From contig OZ243922.1 of assembly GCA_965213905.1 (NCBI GenBank), positions 1,054,001-1,118,000 of the forward strand: a DNA stretch of 64,000 bases, in the 5' to 3' direction. The stretch's first letter is position 1, and each line of letters opens with the position of its first letter. Of the stretch, positions 51,627 through 60,071 are shown piece after piece. Below the pieces are notes generated by a model. That model saw only the letters and a list, made by a program, of their open reading frames with translations, was not told the origin of the DNA and made no database searches. Both the position numbers and the translations under genes were made by a program. Source of the DNA: SIRX01 sp965213905 (GTDB lineage Bacteria; Actinomycetota; Rubrobacteria; Rubrobacterales; Rubrobacteraceae).

Positions 51627-51842
51627 TTAGACTTCGGTTTTGGGCGAGGACTGCTGGCCGTCCTGCTGCCCACCGCCGCCGTTCTTCCACTCGCAGTCAC
51701 CATCCCGGTTCTGCTGCTCCTGCTGTTGGGTGCCGGGTTGCTGGGCCGGGTCTTGCTGTCCGCCGTCTTGCTGGGCGATTGCCGCGCCGCCGAAGATGGT
51801 CAGCCCGGCTACCGCTACTCCGGCCGCGATCCACTTCCTCAT
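51627..51842 (-). CDS. Small secreted Gln/Gly/Asp-rich protein
   Basis: 71 residues: a signal peptide (MRKWIAAGVAVAGLTIFG, cleavage after AIAQQ) and a disordered hydrophilic tail with runs of Gln (QQDPAQQPGTQQQEQQ). AGAGGAG lies before the ATG. No domain; low-complexity exported protein of unknown role. Confidence 0.65.
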   Translation of the reverse strand: MRKWIAAGVAVAGLTIFGGAAIAQQDGGQQDPAQQPGTQQQEQQNRDGDCEWKNGGGGQQDGQQSSPKTEV

Positions 51843-52079
51843 CTTTCTCTTTCTCCTCTCTCGTGAAGTCTCTTTACGCTTACCTCTAACGTCGTAATGT
51901 CTTCCTCTAACTCTTGGTATCTAGTCTCGTATTTGCGTCTGTGAGCGGTGTTTGAGAAACATGAGGATTTACACAGAAACGCCCGCGGGGGGACCGAATG
52001 TCTTCAAATAAGACTGGATAAAAGGATAAAATGCACCGGTAAGCTTGGCGCGAAAGATGCGAACGGAGAAATACCTGAG

Positions 52080-52775
52080 ATGAAACGGATCCTGATCGTC
52101 GAGGACGAGCAGAAGTTGGCCCGGCTCGTCGCGCGGGTGCTCAGGGAAGAGGGATACGCGCCGGAGGAATCCTACGACGGGCGCGAGGGGCTCTCGCGGG
52201 CGCTCTCCGAAGACTTCGACCTGCTGATCCTGGACTGGATGCTCCCGGACCGGAGCGGAACCCAGATCCTGCGGGCTCTCAGGGCGGCGGAGATCGGGAT
52301 TCCCGTTTTGATGCTTACGGCGCGGGACCAGATCGAGGACCGCGTAGAAGGCCTCGACGCCGGCGCCGACGACTACCTCCCGAAACCTTTCGCCTTCCCC
52401 GAACTCCTGGCCCGCGTCCGGGCACTCACCCGCCGCCCCTGGAAAGAAGAGGCCAACGGATCGCCCGAAGGTAACACCCTCTCGGCCGGAGACGTGGTGC
52501 TCGATCCGGTGCGCCACGAGGTCCGGCGCAGCGGAGAACGGGTAGAGCTCACCGCTAAGGAGTTCGCGCTTTTAGCCACCCTGCTCCAACGTCCGGGTCA
52601 GGTCTTTACCCGCTCGGTCTTACTGGACACCGTCTGGGACGGTTCGGCGGACGTGTACGCCAACGTCGTGGACCTCTACGTCTCGTACCTCCGCAAAAAG
52701 CTCGACCAGAACGGCGATACCTCCCGCATCCGCACCATCCGCGGCGTCGGCTACACCTTCGAGCCACGAGGCTAA
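52080..52775 (+). CDS. OmpR/PhoB-family response regulator
   Basis: 231 residues. The receiver domain has the acidic pocket ILIVEDEQKLARL, phospho-acceptor Asp near 52 in LLILDWMLPDRSG, and TARD plus LPKPFAFPELLARVRAL. The C-terminal winged helix has VELTAKEFALLATLLQRPGQVFTRSVLLDTVW. ATG 52080 is the family start; the upstream open frame is not coding. The gene lies six bases before the kinase gene. Confidence 0.93.
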   Translation: MKRILIVEDEQKLARLVARVLREEGYAPEESYDGREGLSRALSEDFDLLILDWMLPDRSGTQILRALRAAEIGIPVLMLTARDQIEDRVEGLDAGADDYLPKPFAFPELLARVRALTRRPWKEEANGSPEGNTLSAGDVVLDPVRHEVRRSGERVELTAKEFALLATLLQRPGQVFTRSVLLDTVWDGSADVYANVVDLYVSYLRKKLDQNGDTSRIRTIRGVGYTFEPRG

Positions 52776-52781
52776 ATCTCC

Positions 52782-54056
52782 GTGTTCGACCGTATCCGGC
52801 GCCGGCTCACGTTGGGGTACGTGGGCATCCTCGCCCTCATACTGCTGCTTTTCGGGGTAATAGTCGTGTTCTTCTTCCATCAGCGCGTTGTGAGCGAGCA
52901 GGACAGAAACCTGGCCCAAAGCGCCCAGAACGAAGCAAGGTCGTTGCTCGACGGCGGTAAAAAGTATGAGGTAGTAGATATGACGAAGCACGACATCACC
53001 GTGGCCTACGTCCCGTTCGACGAGTCCGGCGGAGACCGGGTGATGGTCGAGGGTGGCGAAGACGCTCCTATGGGTTTGCCGAACGGAAAGCTAGCCCGTA
53101 AAGCGCTCTCGACGGAGAAAGAATTCTACCCGTCGAACATCGAGGGTCCCGACGGCTCCTTGAGGGTGGTTAGCGTGCCGGTCGGCCTGAGTTCCGGCTC
53201 CGGGTTCTCGGTGGTCGTCGTGCAGGCCGCCCAGTCGCGGCAGGTGGTGTGGGACACGGTGGGGAACCTGATCCGGGTGCTGGCGGTCGTCGGCCTCGGC
53301 GCCCTCGCGCTGGCTTTTGTCGGGGGCTTGTTCATGTCCCGGCGGGCGATGCAGCCGGTACAGGACTCCTTTGCCCGGCAGCGGACGTTTATCGCCGATG
53401 CGTCGCACGAACTAAAGACACCGCTCACCCTGATCCGGGCCGACGCCGAAGTCCTCCAACGCGAAATGACCGACCCGGGCCAGCGGGAACTCGCCGACGA
53501 CCTCCTCTCCGAAACCGATCGCATGAACGCCGTCCTCTCCGACCTGCTCCTCCTCACCCGCCTCGACGCTGGCAAGCTCTCCGTCTTAAGCGAGGTTTTC
53601 GACCTGTCCCAAACGATAATCCGGACCACGGAACGCTTCCGGGCGCGGGCGGAGGCTGAGGGAATCGGCATAGAAACCGAGCTGGCCGGCAAACTCCTCG
53701 TGCGCGGCGACGAGGAACGGACCGGCCAGATCCTGGCCGCCCTCCTCGACAACGCCCTCCGCTTCACCCCGGAAAGCGGACGCATCACCGTCACCGGAAC
53801 TCAGGACGACGGGAAGATAAAAGCGACCGTCACGGACACCGGCCCCGGCATCCCGCCCGAACACCTCCCCCACATCTTCGACCGCTTTTACCGCGCCGAC
53901 GCGCAAAGCGACGCCCGGACCCGCTCCGGCGGCGGTACGGGCCTCGGCCTCTCCATCGCCCGCGACCTTGCCCGCGCACAGGGCGGCGGGCTGATAGCCG
54001 AGGGGACGAATGGTGGCGGGGCAGCTTTTGTTCTCTTGCTGCCCGCCAAGACCTAG
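52782..54056 (+). CDS. Sensor histidine kinase
   Basis: 424 residues. Two membrane helices (about 10-30 and 160-185) bracket an extracytoplasmic sensor of ~125 residues. The dimerisation/phosphotransfer helix is FIADASHELKTPLTLIRADAE with His near 209. The ATPase has LLDNALRFTPESG (N box), DTGPGIPPEHLPHIFDRFYR and GGGTGLGLSIARDLA. A HAMP is short or absent. GTG start. It phosphorylates the preceding regulator; the signal is unknown. Confidence 0.93.
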   Translation: MFDRIRRRLTLGYVGILALILLLFGVIVVFFFHQRVVSEQDRNLAQSAQNEARSLLDGGKKYEVVDMTKHDITVAYVPFDESGGDRVMVEGGEDAPMGLPNGKLARKALSTEKEFYPSNIEGPDGSLRVVSVPVGLSSGSGFSVVVVQAAQSRQVVWDTVGNLIRVLAVVGLGALALAFVGGLFMSRRAMQPVQDSFARQRTFIADASHELKTPLTLIRADAEVLQREMTDPGQRELADDLLSETDRMNAVLSDLLLLTRLDAGKLSVLSEVFDLSQTIIRTTERFRARAEAEGIGIETELAGKLLVRGDEERTGQILAALLDNALRFTPESGRITVTGTQDDGKIKATVTDTGPGIPPEHLPHIFDRFYRADAQSDARTRSGGGTGLGLSIARDLARAQGGGLIAEGTNGGGAAFVLLLPAKT

Positions 54057-54212
54057 AAACAAAGCGTGCTGTAAGCCCGCCACGGGACGTTCGGGATATT
54101 CGTTGGCGTTGGGGGTCGGCAGCCATGCCTGAAAGCGGGTGTCGCCGGGACGCGACCGGAAGCTGATGGCTTCGTCGTGCGTGCCGGCGATCCTCGGCGC
54201 CCCTGGAGTTGT

Positions 54213-54911
54213 TTAGTTCTTCCGGCGCGCCAACCAGATTATTACGATCAAGACTACGGCGCCTGCGGCCACCGGCGCGGCACGCTTGAGAACCGCCTCG
54301 TAGCTCGCCGCCCCGAGATCCAACGGCTCGACCTCACTCTCCTGTTGGATCTTGCGCACCGGCGGCTCTTCCGAACTTCCGCCGGAACCGTTTGCACTAG
54401 CGGTTTCTCCGGGTCCGGCAGAACCGTTTGTGGCCGCGGCCGGCTCGGACTCTTCCTCATGCACGTTCTCGCCCAGGATCTCCTTCTCCAGGCAATCGGC
54501 GAACCGGGTCAAGAGCTTCGCCGCCACATCCTCCTGAACACCCCGCCCGAACTGCGCCGCCTTGCCGGTGAGCTGCATGTCGGTCTCGACGTGGACTTTG
54601 GTGCCGCCGTTCTCCCCGCTCATCGTCGAGGTGATGGTCGCCGAAGCCGTACCCTGGCCCCGCCGATCCTTGCCGTCAGCCCTGAGCACCGCCCGGTGGT
54701 CGTCCTCGTCCGTCTCCTCGAACTTGACGGTCCCGTTGTACTCCTGCTTTACGGGGCCGAGCCGGACCGTCATCTTGCCGCGGTACTCGTCTCCTTCTTG
54801 CTCCGTGAGCGTCGCACCCGGCAAACACGGCGTTACCCGTTCGAGGTCGATCATCGTCTTCCAGGCCTCGTCTACCGGCGCGTCTACCGTAAACTCGTTC
54901 TCCAGCTTCAT
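54213..54911 (-). CDS. coxG: CoxG-like SRPBCC protein with C-terminal membrane anchor
   Basis: 232 residues. Residues 1-145 are a CoxG/SRPBCC domain (MKLENEFTVDAPVDEAWKTM, VTPCLPGATLTE, GQGTASATITSTM). A Gly/Ser/Glu linker and a final helix (AGAVVLIVIIWLARRKN) follow. CoxG proteins anchor CO dehydrogenase to the membrane and aid electron transfer in some hosts. It is the last gene of the CODH cluster, paralogous to the shorter CoxG just upstream. Confidence 0.87.
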   Translation of the reverse strand: MKLENEFTVDAPVDEAWKTMIDLERVTPCLPGATLTEQEGDEYRGKMTVRLGPVKQEYNGTVKFEETDEDDHRAVLRADGKDRRGQGTASATITSTMSGENGGTKVHVETDMQLTGKAAQFGRGVQEDVAAKLLTRFADCLEKEILGENVHEEESEPAAATNGSAGPGETASANGSGGSSEEPPVRKIQQESEVEPLDLGAASYEAVLKRAAPVAAGAVVLIVIIWLARRKN

Positions 54912-54937
54912 GTCTTCGCTCCCTTTCTACTAGAGTA

Positions 54938-55378
54938 CTAAAGTTTTCCTTCCAGGCAGTCGGCGAACTGGCCCATGACCTTCGAGGCCACGTCTTTGTG
55001 GACGCCGCGCCCGAACTGGGCCACCCGGCCCGAAAGGTGCATGTCGGTCTCGACGTGGACTTTGGTGCTGTCGCTACCCTCTTCACTCAAGGTCGAGGTG
55101 ATGGTCGCCGAAGCGGTGCCCTGGCCCCGCTTGTCTTTGCCCTCGGCTTTGATGGTCGCCCGGTGGTTCTCTTCGTCGGCGTCTTCGATGCTGACGGTAC
55201 CGTTGTAAGTCTGGGAAACAGGACCCATTTTGATCGTCATGGTGCCCTTGTACTCGTCGCCGCGTTGCTCGGTGAGTTGGGCGCCGGGCAGGCAGGGCGT
55301 GACCTCTTCGAGGTCTTGCATCGCCTCCCAAACGCGGTCTATGGGCGTGTTTACCGTAAACTCGTTCTCCAGCTTCAT
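54938..55378 (-). CDS. coxG: CoxG-like SRPBCC protein, soluble form
   Basis: 146 residues, closely similar to the longer downstream protein throughout (MKLENEFTVNTPIDRVWEAM, VTPCLPGAQLTEQRGDEYK, GKDKRGQGTASATITSTLS) but without the linker and anchor. ATG with AAAGGAGG upstream; the longer open frame beyond it is a shadow. The pair is a tandem duplication within the CODH cluster. Confidence 0.87.
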   Translation of the reverse strand: MKLENEFTVNTPIDRVWEAMQDLEEVTPCLPGAQLTEQRGDEYKGTMTIKMGPVSQTYNGTVSIEDADEENHRATIKAEGKDKRGQGTASATITSTLSEEGSDSTKVHVETDMHLSGRVAQFGRGVHKDVASKVMGQFADCLEGKL

Positions 55379-56016
55379 TGGCTCCTCCTTTGTTCGGGCG
55401 CGGCCCCAGGGGCCGCGCGTTCTTTTAGGCGGCCGAGGTCCTCGGCCGTATCCACGTCCGCGGGGTCTGCGACGTCGCCGCACGGGACTTCTGCCACGAG
55501 TTCCGGATGACGCCGGATAAACTTCCGCGCCCCTTCGTCGCCAACCAGTTCCTGCTCTAGCAGCGGCCACACCTCCCGTCCAAAGAGGACCGGGTTGCGC
55601 GGCGCGCCCCCGTAAGTGGCGACCGCCACGTCCGCCCCCTTCTCGAAGGCCGCGACGAGCCGGCCAACCGCCCCCGAACCTACGAACGGCTGGTCCGCCA
55701 GCAGGACGACCGCCGCCTCTGTCCCCGGCCCCGTGGTTGCCAGGCCGAGCCGCACCGAGGTAGACATACCCTCTTTCCAGTCCGGGTTCTCCACCACGTG
55801 GACCCCGTAAGGTTCGCACACGCTCCGTAGCTCCTCCGCCTGTTTCCCGACCACCACGATTATCTCATCCACCGGGGCGTCGCGCAGCCCGTCCAAGGCA
55901 ACTTCGATTAGGGCCCGGCCCCCGAACGGGGCGAGCAGCTTGCCGCCCCCTGAAGGGCTCTGCCCAAACCGGCTTCCCGCCCCGGCGGCGAGCACGATGG
56001 CCGAGACGCCGCTCAT
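55375..56016 (-). CDS. mocA: Molybdenum cofactor nucleotidyltransferase (MocA/MobA-like)
   Basis: 213 residues with the nucleotidyltransferase signature VSAIVLAAGAGSRFGQSPSGGGKLLAPFGG and the metal Asp in VVLLADQPFVGSGAV. Typical of MocA, which converts Mo-molybdopterin to the cytosine dinucleotide form used by CODH-family enzymes. It supports the adjacent CODH genes. A four-base overlap with coxG follows. Confidence 0.87.
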   Translation of the reverse strand: MSGVSAIVLAAGAGSRFGQSPSGGGKLLAPFGGRALIEVALDGLRDAPVDEIIVVVGKQAEELRSVCEPYGVHVVENPDWKEGMSTSVRLGLATTGPGTEAAVVLLADQPFVGSGAVGRLVAAFEKGADVAVATYGGAPRNPVLFGREVWPLLEQELVGDEGARKFIRRHPELVAEVPCGDVADPADVDTAEDLGRLKERAAPGAAPEQRRSQ

Positions 56017-56026
56017 ACCCTGGGGA

Positions 56027-56833
56027 TCATCCGGTCTTCTCCCGGACGCCGGCCTCCGGCTCGTGGATCGGGCCGGAACGTTCCGAGAGCCGTCCGCCCG
56101 AATGTCCGGTGTGCAAAGCTATGATTTCCCCGGCGATAGCAACCGCCGTCTCCTCCGGCGTCCGCGCCCCGATATCCAGACCGATGGGACTCGCGATCCG
56201 CGCAAGTTCCTCGTCGGTAACGCCTTCTTCTTTCAAGCGTGCCGTCCGGTTGTCGTGGGTCCGGCGGCTGCCCATCGCCCCGATGTAACCCGCTTCGGTC
56301 TTTAGGGCTTCCTTCAACACCGGCACGTCGAACTTGGGATCGTGGGTGAGGACGCAGATCACGCTTCGCCCGTCTACCTCCGCCGTCTTTAGGAACTCAT
56401 CCGGCCAAGAAACGACCACCTCGTCGGCGCTCGGGAACCGCTCGCGGGTGGCGAACACGGGGCGGGCGTCACACACCGTTACCCGGTAGCCCATGAACTT
56501 GCCGGCCTGGGCCACGGCCGCCGCGAAGTCTATGGCCCCGAAGACGTACATCTTCGGCGGCGGGGCGAAGGATTGAATAAAGACCGACACGTCCTCCATC
56601 CGGCGCTGCCCCGTAGGCCCGAAGTGGACCGTGCTGGTGCGTCCGCCCCCGAGCAGACCACGGGCGGCTTCTACGATAGCCTTGTCCAGGTCTGCGTTCT
56701 CCGCGGTTCCTTGGTGGTCCTCGGGGCTTACGAGCAGCTTGCTTCCAAGGCCCGGACCCTCGATCACCGTGGCGATAGCCACCGGCGACTGTTCGGCCAA
56801 CGCCTCGTGCCAGCGCCTCAGAAGCTCACCCAC
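56027..56833 (-). CDS. XdhC-family molybdoenzyme maturation protein (CoxI-like)
   Basis: 268 residues. An XdhC N-terminal segment (AIATVIEGPGLGSKLLV) is followed by the Rossmann C-domain: MYVFGAIDFAAAVAQAGKFMGYRVTVCDARPVFA, then YIGAMGSRRTHDNR and PIGLDIGARTPEETAVAIAGEIIA. These proteins insert sulfurated molybdenum cofactor into xanthine oxidase/CODH-type enzymes. Confidence 0.9.
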   Translation of the reverse strand: MGELLRRWHEALAEQSPVAIATVIEGPGLGSKLLVSPEDHQGTAENADLDKAIVEAARGLLGGGRTSTVHFGPTGQRRMEDVSVFIQSFAPPPKMYVFGAIDFAAAVAQAGKFMGYRVTVCDARPVFATRERFPSADEVVVSWPDEFLKTAEVDGRSVICVLTHDPKFDVPVLKEALKTEAGYIGAMGSRRTHDNRTARLKEEGVTDEELARIASPIGLDIGARTPEETAVAIAGEIIALHTGHSGGRLSERSGPIHEPEAGVREKTG

Positions 56834-56834
56834 G

Positions 56835-57149
56835 TTACCAGTCCACCTTCTCGACGAAGATGTGGATAATGCCGCCGCACGTCAGGCCCACCCCGAACGC
56901 CTCGTCGTCCGAAATTCCGTAGGTAACGAGCCGGGGCTTTCCCGTCTCTATGGCGTCTATCGCCTCCTCGAATACCGCGGGCTCGACGCAACCACCGCTG
57001 ACAGACCCCACGACTTGTCCATCTTCGCTCACGGCCATCGAAGTTCCCGGTCCCAGCGGCCCGGAGCGTTCGACCTTTACCACCGTAGCGAGCGCGGCCT
57101 GTTTGTCCTGTTCGCGCCACCCGGCTACTTTGTCTACGACGGGGTTCAT
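56835..57149 (-). CDS. Short XdhC/CoxF-type maturation protein
   Basis: 104 residues, the N-terminal XdhC_CoxI domain alone: DKVAGWREQDKQAALATVVKVERSGPLGPGTSMAVSEDG, GSVSGGCVEPAVFEEA, GVGLTCGGIIHIFVE. The conserved Cys in GGC is the likely sulfur/cofactor contact. ATG 57149 after AAGGAGG; the longer open frame is the coxE shadow. Together with the preceding entry it equals a split XdhC. Confidence 0.87.
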   Translation of the reverse strand: MNPVVDKVAGWREQDKQAALATVVKVERSGPLGPGTSMAVSEDGQVVGSVSGGCVEPAVFEEAIDAIETGKPRLVTYGISDDEAFGVGLTCGGIIHIFVEKVDW

Positions 57150-58297
57150 CCTGTACCTCCTTGCCGCTGCGTGACCGCCCCGGCGACGGCCCGGGTCAAC
57201 TCTTCGAGGCTCTCGAAATTGTGGCCCGATAGGAAGACATCTACGTGTGGCAGGGCTGCGGCCATACCCCTGGCTAGCGGCCGGTAGCCGGGCGCGGCTT
57301 TTAGCGGGTTTACCCAGATGACCCTGTGTGCCAGACGATTTATACGCCGCATTTGCTCCGCCAAAACTCCCACATCTCCCCGGTCCCAACCGTCGGAGAG
57401 GATCACCATGACCGATCCCCGCGCCATCCCGCGCTGCCCCCAGCGGTCCACGAACTCCTTTATTGTATCCCCGAGCCGGGTTCCGCCGGACCAGTCCTTT
57501 ACCGCGCCGCCGGCTTCCTGGAAGGCCCGGTCCGGGTCGCGACTCGTAAGCTCCCGCGTGACGCGGGTGAGCCTCGTCCCCATCACGAAAGCCTCCACCG
57601 GGTCGCCGGAGGAGACACCCGCGTGCAGCATCCGCAGCAGCACCCGGCTGTAGGAAGACATCGAGCCGGAGATGTCGCACAGAAACACTACCTTCCGCGG
57701 CCGGTCTTTGGCCCGACGGAAGCGGTGGCGCACCGGCTCGCCACCGGTCCGTAGGGCGCCCCGGAGCGTCCGGCGCGGGTCGTGGCGGCCCCGCGGGGCA
57801 GGCTCCAGCCTGCGGCTCTTTTTCAGCGCGCCAGAGAAGCTCAGGTCTGCGAGCAGCCGGTGTAGCTCGTCGAACTCCTCGGCGGTGTAGAGGGCGAAGT
57901 CCTTGGTGCGGAGCACGTCCACCGGGCTGTAGCGCAGCCGGACCGCCTCCTCGCCCTTCGGGTCTTTCTCGACGGATCCTTTCGGCGGCTGGACGGAGTC
58001 GTCCACGGAGAACGAGGGACTAGTCTTCGGCGCCTTGAAAGGTCTAGGACGGCTCAAGCCCTCCCAGAATACTTCGAAGGCTTTGGCGTAGAGTTCCGCG
58101 TCTTCGGGCCGGGAGGTCAGCGTGATCCTCCCGGCCCAGTACACGTCCTCCCGGCGCGTAAAGTCCAGCTCCTCCAGCGCGCGGGCGAACTCCACCACCC
58201 GGTCGGTCCCGGCGTTGATGCCGGCCCGGCGCAACAACCGCCCGAAGGCTACCGCCGCGTCGAGCATGGGAGTTTGCTGCGGCGCGGTCTCCGGCAT
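57146..58297 (-). CDS. coxE: CoxE-like VWA-domain protein
   Basis: 383 residues. The N-terminal helical region (AAVAFGRLLRRAGINAGTDRVVEFARAL) is followed by a linker and a VWA domain with MIDAS motif VVFLCDISGSMSSYSRVLL near residue 207, then LSDGWDRGD. CoxE works with the MoxR-type ATPase CoxD to mature the CODH active site (copper/sulfur addition in form I). A four-base overlap with the downstream short XdhC gene. Confidence 0.9.
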   Translation of the reverse strand: MPETAPQQTPMLDAAVAFGRLLRRAGINAGTDRVVEFARALEELDFTRREDVYWAGRITLTSRPEDAELYAKAFEVFWEGLSRPRPFKAPKTSPSFSVDDSVQPPKGSVEKDPKGEEAVRLRYSPVDVLRTKDFALYTAEEFDELHRLLADLSFSGALKKSRRLEPAPRGRHDPRRTLRGALRTGGEPVRHRFRRAKDRPRKVVFLCDISGSMSSYSRVLLRMLHAGVSSGDPVEAFVMGTRLTRVTRELTSRDPDRAFQEAGGAVKDWSGGTRLGDTIKEFVDRWGQRGMARGSVMVILSDGWDRGDVGVLAEQMRRINRLAHRVIWVNPLKAAPGYRPLARGMAAALPHVDVFLSGHNFESLEELTRAVAGAVTQRQGGTG

Positions 58298-58299
58298 TG

Positions 58300-59223
58300 C
58301 TACCCTCCGGCGAGCAGGCTCATCGCCGCCCCGAGTGCCCGCTGCTGATCTTCGCGGTACTTTACGACCGAACCTAGCGTGGCCTCGATCAGGCCTTCGT
58401 CCAACTCTTTAGCGCCCAGCGCAACGAGCGCTTCGGTCCAGTCCAGCGTCTCGGCGACGCCGGGCGGTTTGTAGAGATCCAACGACCGTAACCGTTGGAC
58501 GGCGGTCGCCACCTGCCGGGCCAGTTCCTCGTCCGCGCCGGGGACCCGGAGGCGGACTATCTCGACCTCCCGCTCCAGCGTCGGGTGGTCTATGTAGAAG
58601 TACAGGCAGCGACGCTTGAGGGCGTCGTGGACCTCGCGGGTCCGGTTGGAGGTCAGGATGGCTATCGGGGGGCGGTCGGCCTGGATAGTGCCGAGTTCCG
58701 GAACCGTGATCGCGAACTCCGAAAGTATTTCCAACAGGAACGCCTCGAACTCGTCGTCGGCCCGGTCCACCTCATCTATGAGGAGCACCGGCGGCATCGG
58801 TCCCTCGTGCTCCAGCGCCCTGAGCAGCGGGCGGCTGACCAGGAATTGCCGCGTATACAACTCGTCCTCGAAACGTTCCCGGTCTTCCCTCTCGCCGAAA
58901 GCTTCCGCCGCCCGGATGTGGAGTAGCTGCCGCGGGTAGTCCCACTCGTAGACGGCCTGATACACGTCTATACCTTCGTAGCACTGCAACCGGATCAGCG
59001 GCGTATCCAGCATCCGGGAAAGCACCTTCGCCACTTCCGTTTTGCCGACCCCGGCCTCGCCTTCGAGGAACAGGGGACGGCCGAGCTTGAGGGCCAGAAA
59101 GATCGCCGTGGAGAGTCCCTCACCTGCCAGGTAACCGTCCTCCTGCAACCGCTCCTGAAATTCCGGGGAAGAAGAAACGCCGGAGGGCAAAGCCCCCCGG
59201 CGTCCGTCAGAAGTTTCGGTCAA
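58300..59223 (-). CDS. coxD: CoxD-like MoxR-family AAA+ ATPase
   Basis: About 307 residues. Walker A is LFLEGEAGVGKTEVAKVL, Walker B PVLLIDEVDRADDEFEAFLLE and sensor 1 PIAILTSNRTREVHDALKRRC. It acts as a chaperone for molybdenum hydroxylase maturation with CoxE. TTG 59223 overlaps the coxM stop (TTGA); GTG 59259, inside coxM, is an alternative that adds 12 residues. Confidence 0.88.
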   Translation of the reverse strand: MTETSDGRRGALPSGVSSSPEFQERLQEDGYLAGEGLSTAIFLALKLGRPLFLEGEAGVGKTEVAKVLSRMLDTPLIRLQCYEGIDVYQAVYEWDYPRQLLHIRAAEAFGEREDRERFEDELYTRQFLVSRPLLRALEHEGPMPPVLLIDEVDRADDEFEAFLLEILSEFAITVPELGTIQADRPPIAILTSNRTREVHDALKRRCLYFYIDHPTLEREVEIVRLRVPGADEELARQVATAVQRLRSLDLYKPPGVAETLDWTEALVALGAKELDEGLIEATLGSVVKYREDQQRALGAAMSLLAGG

Positions 59224-60071
59224 CGTCCCAGAGCTTCCTCGACCGCCCGGCGGGTCCACACCCGCGCCAGGTGACGACGGAACTCCTCGGAAGCCGCGTC
59301 GTCGGAGGCGGGGTTTGTGCCTTCGTCGGCGGACTCGGCGGCTTCTGCGACGTCACCGGGGCTGGCGCCGGAGAGAGCTTCCTCGACCGCGGTGGCCCTT
59401 ATGGGCGTGGAGCCCATGCTGGTCAGGCCGATGCGGGCCGAGTCTATGTTGCCGTTGCTCTTCTCCACGACGGCCGCTACCCCTACGACCGCCCAGTCCT
59501 GAGAGCGGCGGGAGAACTTCTTGTAGGACCAGCCGGTGTCGGAGCTTAGCTTGGGGACCCGGACTTCGGTGACGACTTCCTGTTCATCTAGGGCCGTGTA
59601 GAGCCAGTCGAGGAAGAAGTCGGCGGCGGAGATGGTGCGTTCGCCGTCGGGGCCTTTGACTACTACTTCACCTTCGAGGGCGGTTATGACGCTCGGTAGG
59701 TCACCGGAGGGGTCGCCGTGGGCGACGGCCCCGCCGATGGTGCCCCGATGCTGGACCGAGGGGTCGCCGAGCTGTCCCGCCGTGTAGGCGAGGATGCCGC
59801 AGTGCTCGTTTACCGTGTCGTCGTTGTGGATCCGGCGGTGGTGCGTGAAAGCACCTATCGCCAAGTGATCCTCTTCTTCCCGTATGTAGTTCAGGTCTTC
59901 TATGCGGCCGATGTCAACGAGGACCGACGGGGCGGCGAGCCGGAGCCTCAAGAGCGGGATCAGGGAGTGCCCGCCGGCGAGTATCTTGGCGTCCTCACCG
60001 TGCTCGCCGAGGAGCTCTATGGCGTGGTCGACCGATTCGGCGACCTCGTAGTCGAAAGGTACCGGATACAC
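59220..60071 (-). CDS. coxM: CODH-type medium subunit (FAD-binding), CoxM
   Basis: 283 residues of the FAD-binding molybdopterin-dehydrogenase subunit: FDYEVAESVDHAIELL, AGGHSLIPLLRLRLA (FAD pyrophosphate site) and QHRGTIGGAVAHGDPSGDLP (TIGG). An acidic, low-complexity insertion (ASPGDVAEAAESADEGTNPA) lies near the C-terminus. It passes electrons from CoxS to an acceptor. GTG start overlapping the coxL stop by one base. Confidence 0.92.
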   Translation of the reverse strand: MYPVPFDYEVAESVDHAIELLGEHGEDAKILAGGHSLIPLLRLRLAAPSVLVDIGRIEDLNYIREEEDHLAIGAFTHHRRIHNDDTVNEHCGILAYTAGQLGDPSVQHRGTIGGAVAHGDPSGDLPSVITALEGEVVVKGPDGERTISAADFFLDWLYTALDEQEVVTEVRVPKLSSDTGWSYKKFSRRSQDWAVVGVAAVVEKSNGNIDSARIGLTSMGSTPIRATAVEEALSGASPGDVAEAAESADEGTNPASDDAASEEFRRHLARVWTRRAVEEALGR

